Notes under the pieces: generated by a model
Databases searched by the model: none
What the model was told of the DNA's origin: nothing
The model's input: the letters and a program-made list of their open reading frames with translations, nothing else
Assembly (NCBI GenBank): GCA_902805495.1
Contig: CADCTH010000069.1
Coordinates: 1 to 6,799, forward strand
Source of the DNA: an uncultured Actinomycetospora sp.
GTDB taxonomy: Bacteria; Actinomycetota; Actinomycetes; Mycobacteriales; Pseudonocardiaceae
Reading direction: 5' to 3'
DNA length: 6,799 bases
Made by a program: the position numbers and the translations under genes
Shown here: piece by piece, positions 5,413 to 6,799 of the stretch
Position numbering within the stretch: position 1 is the first letter of the stretch
How the letters are laid out: each line of letters starts with the position of its first letter

Positions 5413-6591
5413 ATGTACGTCAGACAGCTGTCGGTCACCGACTTCCGCTCCTGGGAGCAGGCCGACCTGACCCTCGCGCCGGGGGTCTCGGTGCTCGTGG
5501 GGGCCAACGGCCAGGGCAAGACCAACCTGGTCGAGGCCGTCGGTTACCTCGCCACCCTCTCGTCGCACCGCGTCGCCGGCGATGCGCCGCTGATCCGCCG
5601 CGGCACCGCGTCGGCCACGATCCGTGCGGTCGTGGTCAACGAGGGCCGCGAGCTGACCGTGCAGGTCGAGATCGCCAGCGGGAAGGCCAACCGCGCGCGG
5701 GTCAACCGCGCGCCGGTGCGCAGCCCCCGCGAGATCCTCGGCATCGTGAGCACGGTGGTCTTCGCGCCCGAGGACCTGGCGCTGGTCCGCGGCGACCCGG
5801 GCGAGCGCCGCGGCCTGCTCGACGACCTCCTCGTCGCCCGCGCGCCGCGGTGGGCCGGGGCACGCGCCGACTACGACAAGGTGCTGCGCCAGCGCTCGGC
5901 GCTGCTCAAGACCGCCCGCAACGCCCGCGGCGACACGAGCACCCTCGACGTCTGGGACGCCCACCTCGCGCGCGCCGGCGCCGTGCTCGTCGCCGGGCGC
6001 CTCGAGCTCACGGCGGTGCTGGCCCCGCACGTCCGCGACGCCTACGCCGAGGTCGCCCCCGAGTCCGTGCCGGTGGGCGCGCGCTACCGCTCGAAGGTCG
6101 CGGCGATCGACGAGCTCGGCGGCGGCGGCGCCGACGTCCCGCCGGTCGAGGACCTCGAGGCGGGGCTGCTCGAGGAGATGCGCCGCCGGCGCACCCACGA
6201 GATCGAGCGCGGGGTGTGCCTCGTCGGCCCGCACCGCGACGACCTCGAGCTCGTCCTCGGCGAGGGACCGGCCAAGGGCTACGCCAGCCACGGCGAGTCG
6301 TGGTCGCTGGCGCTCGCGCTGCGTCTCGGTGGCTTCGAGCTGCTGCGCCGCGAGGGGTCCGAACCGGTGCTGGTGCTCGACGACGTCTTCGCCGAGCTGG
6401 ATGCTCGGCGTCGGCGGGCCCTCGCGCGGACGGCCGGGCGGGCCGAGCAGGTCCTCGTCACCGCGGCCGTGGACGACGACGTGCCGTCCGACCTGCACGG
6501 GGCACGCTTCGTGATCGAAGCGGGCACGGTGAGTGAGGAACGGGCGGCGAGTCGGACGTCAGGGGGTGCGACTGGTGGGCCGGACTCGTGA
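5413..6591 (+). CDS. recF: DNA replication and repair protein RecF
   Basis: The 392-residue product is an SMC/ABC-type ATPase that acts with RecO and RecR to load RecA at single-strand gaps. Walker A is GANGQGKT at 30-37 (K36). The ABC signature is ASHGESWSLALALRL, with SHGE at 292-295. Walker B is VLVLDD with D323-D324, followed by VFAELDARRR, the D-loop region. The N-terminus MYVRQLSVTDFRSWEQADLTL is the classic RecF strand and FRS motif. Length is usual for actinobacteria. The ATG at 5413 lies 46 nt after gnd behind a weak GGGAAG (5403-5408). Its last 17 nt overlap the probable start of dciA, suggesting translational coupling. All catalytic motifs are intact. Confidence 0.97.
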   Translation: MYVRQLSVTDFRSWEQADLTLAPGVSVLVGANGQGKTNLVEAVGYLATLSSHRVAGDAPLIRRGTASATIRAVVVNEGRELTVQVEIASGKANRARVNRAPVRSPREILGIVSTVVFAPEDLALVRGDPGERRGLLDDLLVARAPRWAGARADYDKVLRQRSALLKTARNARGDTSTLDVWDAHLARAGAVLVAGRLELTAVLAPHVRDAYAEVAPESVPVGARYRSKVAAIDELGGGGADVPPVEDLEAGLLEEMRRRRTHEIERGVCLVGPHRDDLELVLGEGPAKGYASHGESWSLALALRLGGFELLRREGSEPVLVLDDVFAELDARRRRALARTAGRAEQVLVTAAVDDDVPSDLHGARFVIEAGTVSEERAASRTSGGATGGPDS

Positions 6592-6799
6592 CGATGACCC
6601 TCGAGCTGGGGACAGACCTGTGGATGCTGTGGACGACTCGGGTGGGAGATCTGTCCCGGGTGCTCGTCCGTCCCCGGATCCGGGGGCGGAGCAGGGCGAG
6701 GGTCCCGGGGACGCTGTCCACACCCCCGGATCGGGCGATCAGGGTGCGGATCCGTCGCCCCGACGCGGCGCGGATCTGGCCCGCGACGCCCTCGCCGCG
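6575..6799 (+). CDS. dciA: DciA-like DUF721 protein, N-terminal part (runs off window)
   Basis: The 75 visible codons start VGRTRDDDPRAGD, continue as Pro/Gly/Asp-rich low complexity, and end RRGADLARDALAA. That G-x-DLAR-x-AL motif opens the DUF721 domain in actinobacterial proteins encoded just after recF. DciA is the ancestral operator or loader of the replicative helicase DnaB, so it would work directly downstream of DnaA. I chose GTG 6575 because AGGGGG (6561-6566) lies 8 nt upstream and it overlaps the recF end in another frame. Alternatives in the same frame are GTG 6533, 6566, 6620 and 6629; the one at 6620 has GGGGA (6608-6612) 7 nt upstream, within a DnaA-box-like site. The globular domain lies past the right edge. 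The call rests on the motif and position; the start is uncertain. Confidence 0.8.
   Translation, partial: MGRTRDDDPRAGDRPVDAVDDSGGRSVPGARPSPDPGAEQGEGPGDAVHTPGSGDQGADPSPRRGADLARDALAA
6604..6636 (-). promoter_or_regulatory. DnaA-box cluster inside the dciA 5' end
   Basis: TGGGGACAG (6607-6615), TGTGGATGC (6619-6627) and TGTGGACGA (6628-6636) read as CTGTCCCCA, GCATCCACA and TCGTCCACA on the minus strand, with 2, 3 and 1 mismatches to TTGTCCACA. The first two are 12 bp apart. AGCTGGGGACA, then 3 nt, then CTGTGGA is shared with oriC 2737-2757. They overlap the possible translation starts of dciA, so DnaA binding could affect its expression or titrate DnaA near the origin. Confidence 0.55.
6667..6685. 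repeat. Second copy of the oriC palindrome string
   Basis: TCCGTCCCCGGATCCGGGG is identical to oriC 2830-2848. Here the perfect palindrome is the 14-nt core 6672-6685, as the base after it differs. It is read as part of the PSPDPG-coding low-complexity region of dciA. A shorter CGGATCCG follows at 6747-6754. Confidence 0.7.
6714..6722 (+). promoter_or_regulatory. DnaA box inside dciA (CTGTCCACA)
   Basis: One mismatch from TTGTCCACA, with the perfect TGTCCACA core, oriented opposite to the 6604-6636 cluster. It follows the palindrome copy, as the 2864 box does in oriC. A GTCCC-G-GGGAC dyad (6702-6712) lies just before it. Confidence 0.6.

Overview
This window is a textbook actinobacterial chromosome-origin neighbourhood. 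On the minus strand lie the start of rnpA (running off the left edge) and rpmH. On the plus strand follow dnaA, the oriC intergenic region, dnaN, gnd, recF and the first 75 codons of a dciA/DUF721 gene running off the right edge. The G+C content is very high (roughly 70-75% by eye), which explains why nearly every frame is open. The order dnaA-dnaN-gnd-recF-DUF721, the actinobacterial RecF signature (SHGESWSLALALRL) and the DnaN tail (YLYLLMPVRLPG) point to Actinomycetia. A member of the Pseudonocardiales is the best guess, but this is inference, not proven.

Layout: 1-117 rnpA (minus, partial); 118-268 a hairpin-rich spacer; 269-397 rpmH (minus); 398-794 the divergent rpmH/dnaA control region with a tandem DnaA-box pair at 711-731; 795-2471 dnaA; 2472-3154 oriC (683 nt) with six DnaA-box-like 9-mers, GGGAC iterons, an 18-nt perfect palindrome, a DnaA-trio-like run and the only AT-enriched stretch of the interval; 3155-4387 dnaN; 4455-5366 gnd; 5413-6591 recF; 6575-6799 dciA 5' end, overlapping recF.

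How the genes fit together: DnaA binds the oriC boxes and melts the DNA, DciA is the predicted helicase loader/operator, DnaN is the sliding clamp and RecF loads RecA at gaps. RpmH and RnpA belong to the ribosome and to tRNA processing. Gnd (pentose phosphate pathway, NADPH and ribulose-5-phosphate) is a metabolic passenger common at this place in actinobacteria.

Most interesting observation: the recF/dciA junction (6604-6722) carries a colinear partial copy of the oriC element order. It has a tandem TGGGGACA/TGTGGA pair with 12-bp spacing, then a CTGTCC site, then a 19-nt stretch identical to oriC around the CCCCGGATCCGGGG palindrome, then an inverted TGTCCACA box. All of this lies inside the low-complexity 5' coding part of dciA. 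Three tandem minus-oriented box pairs in the window (before dnaA, in oriC, in dciA) all have exactly 12-bp start-to-start spacing. No mobile elements, CRISPR arrays, tRNAs or foreign-looking genes were seen.
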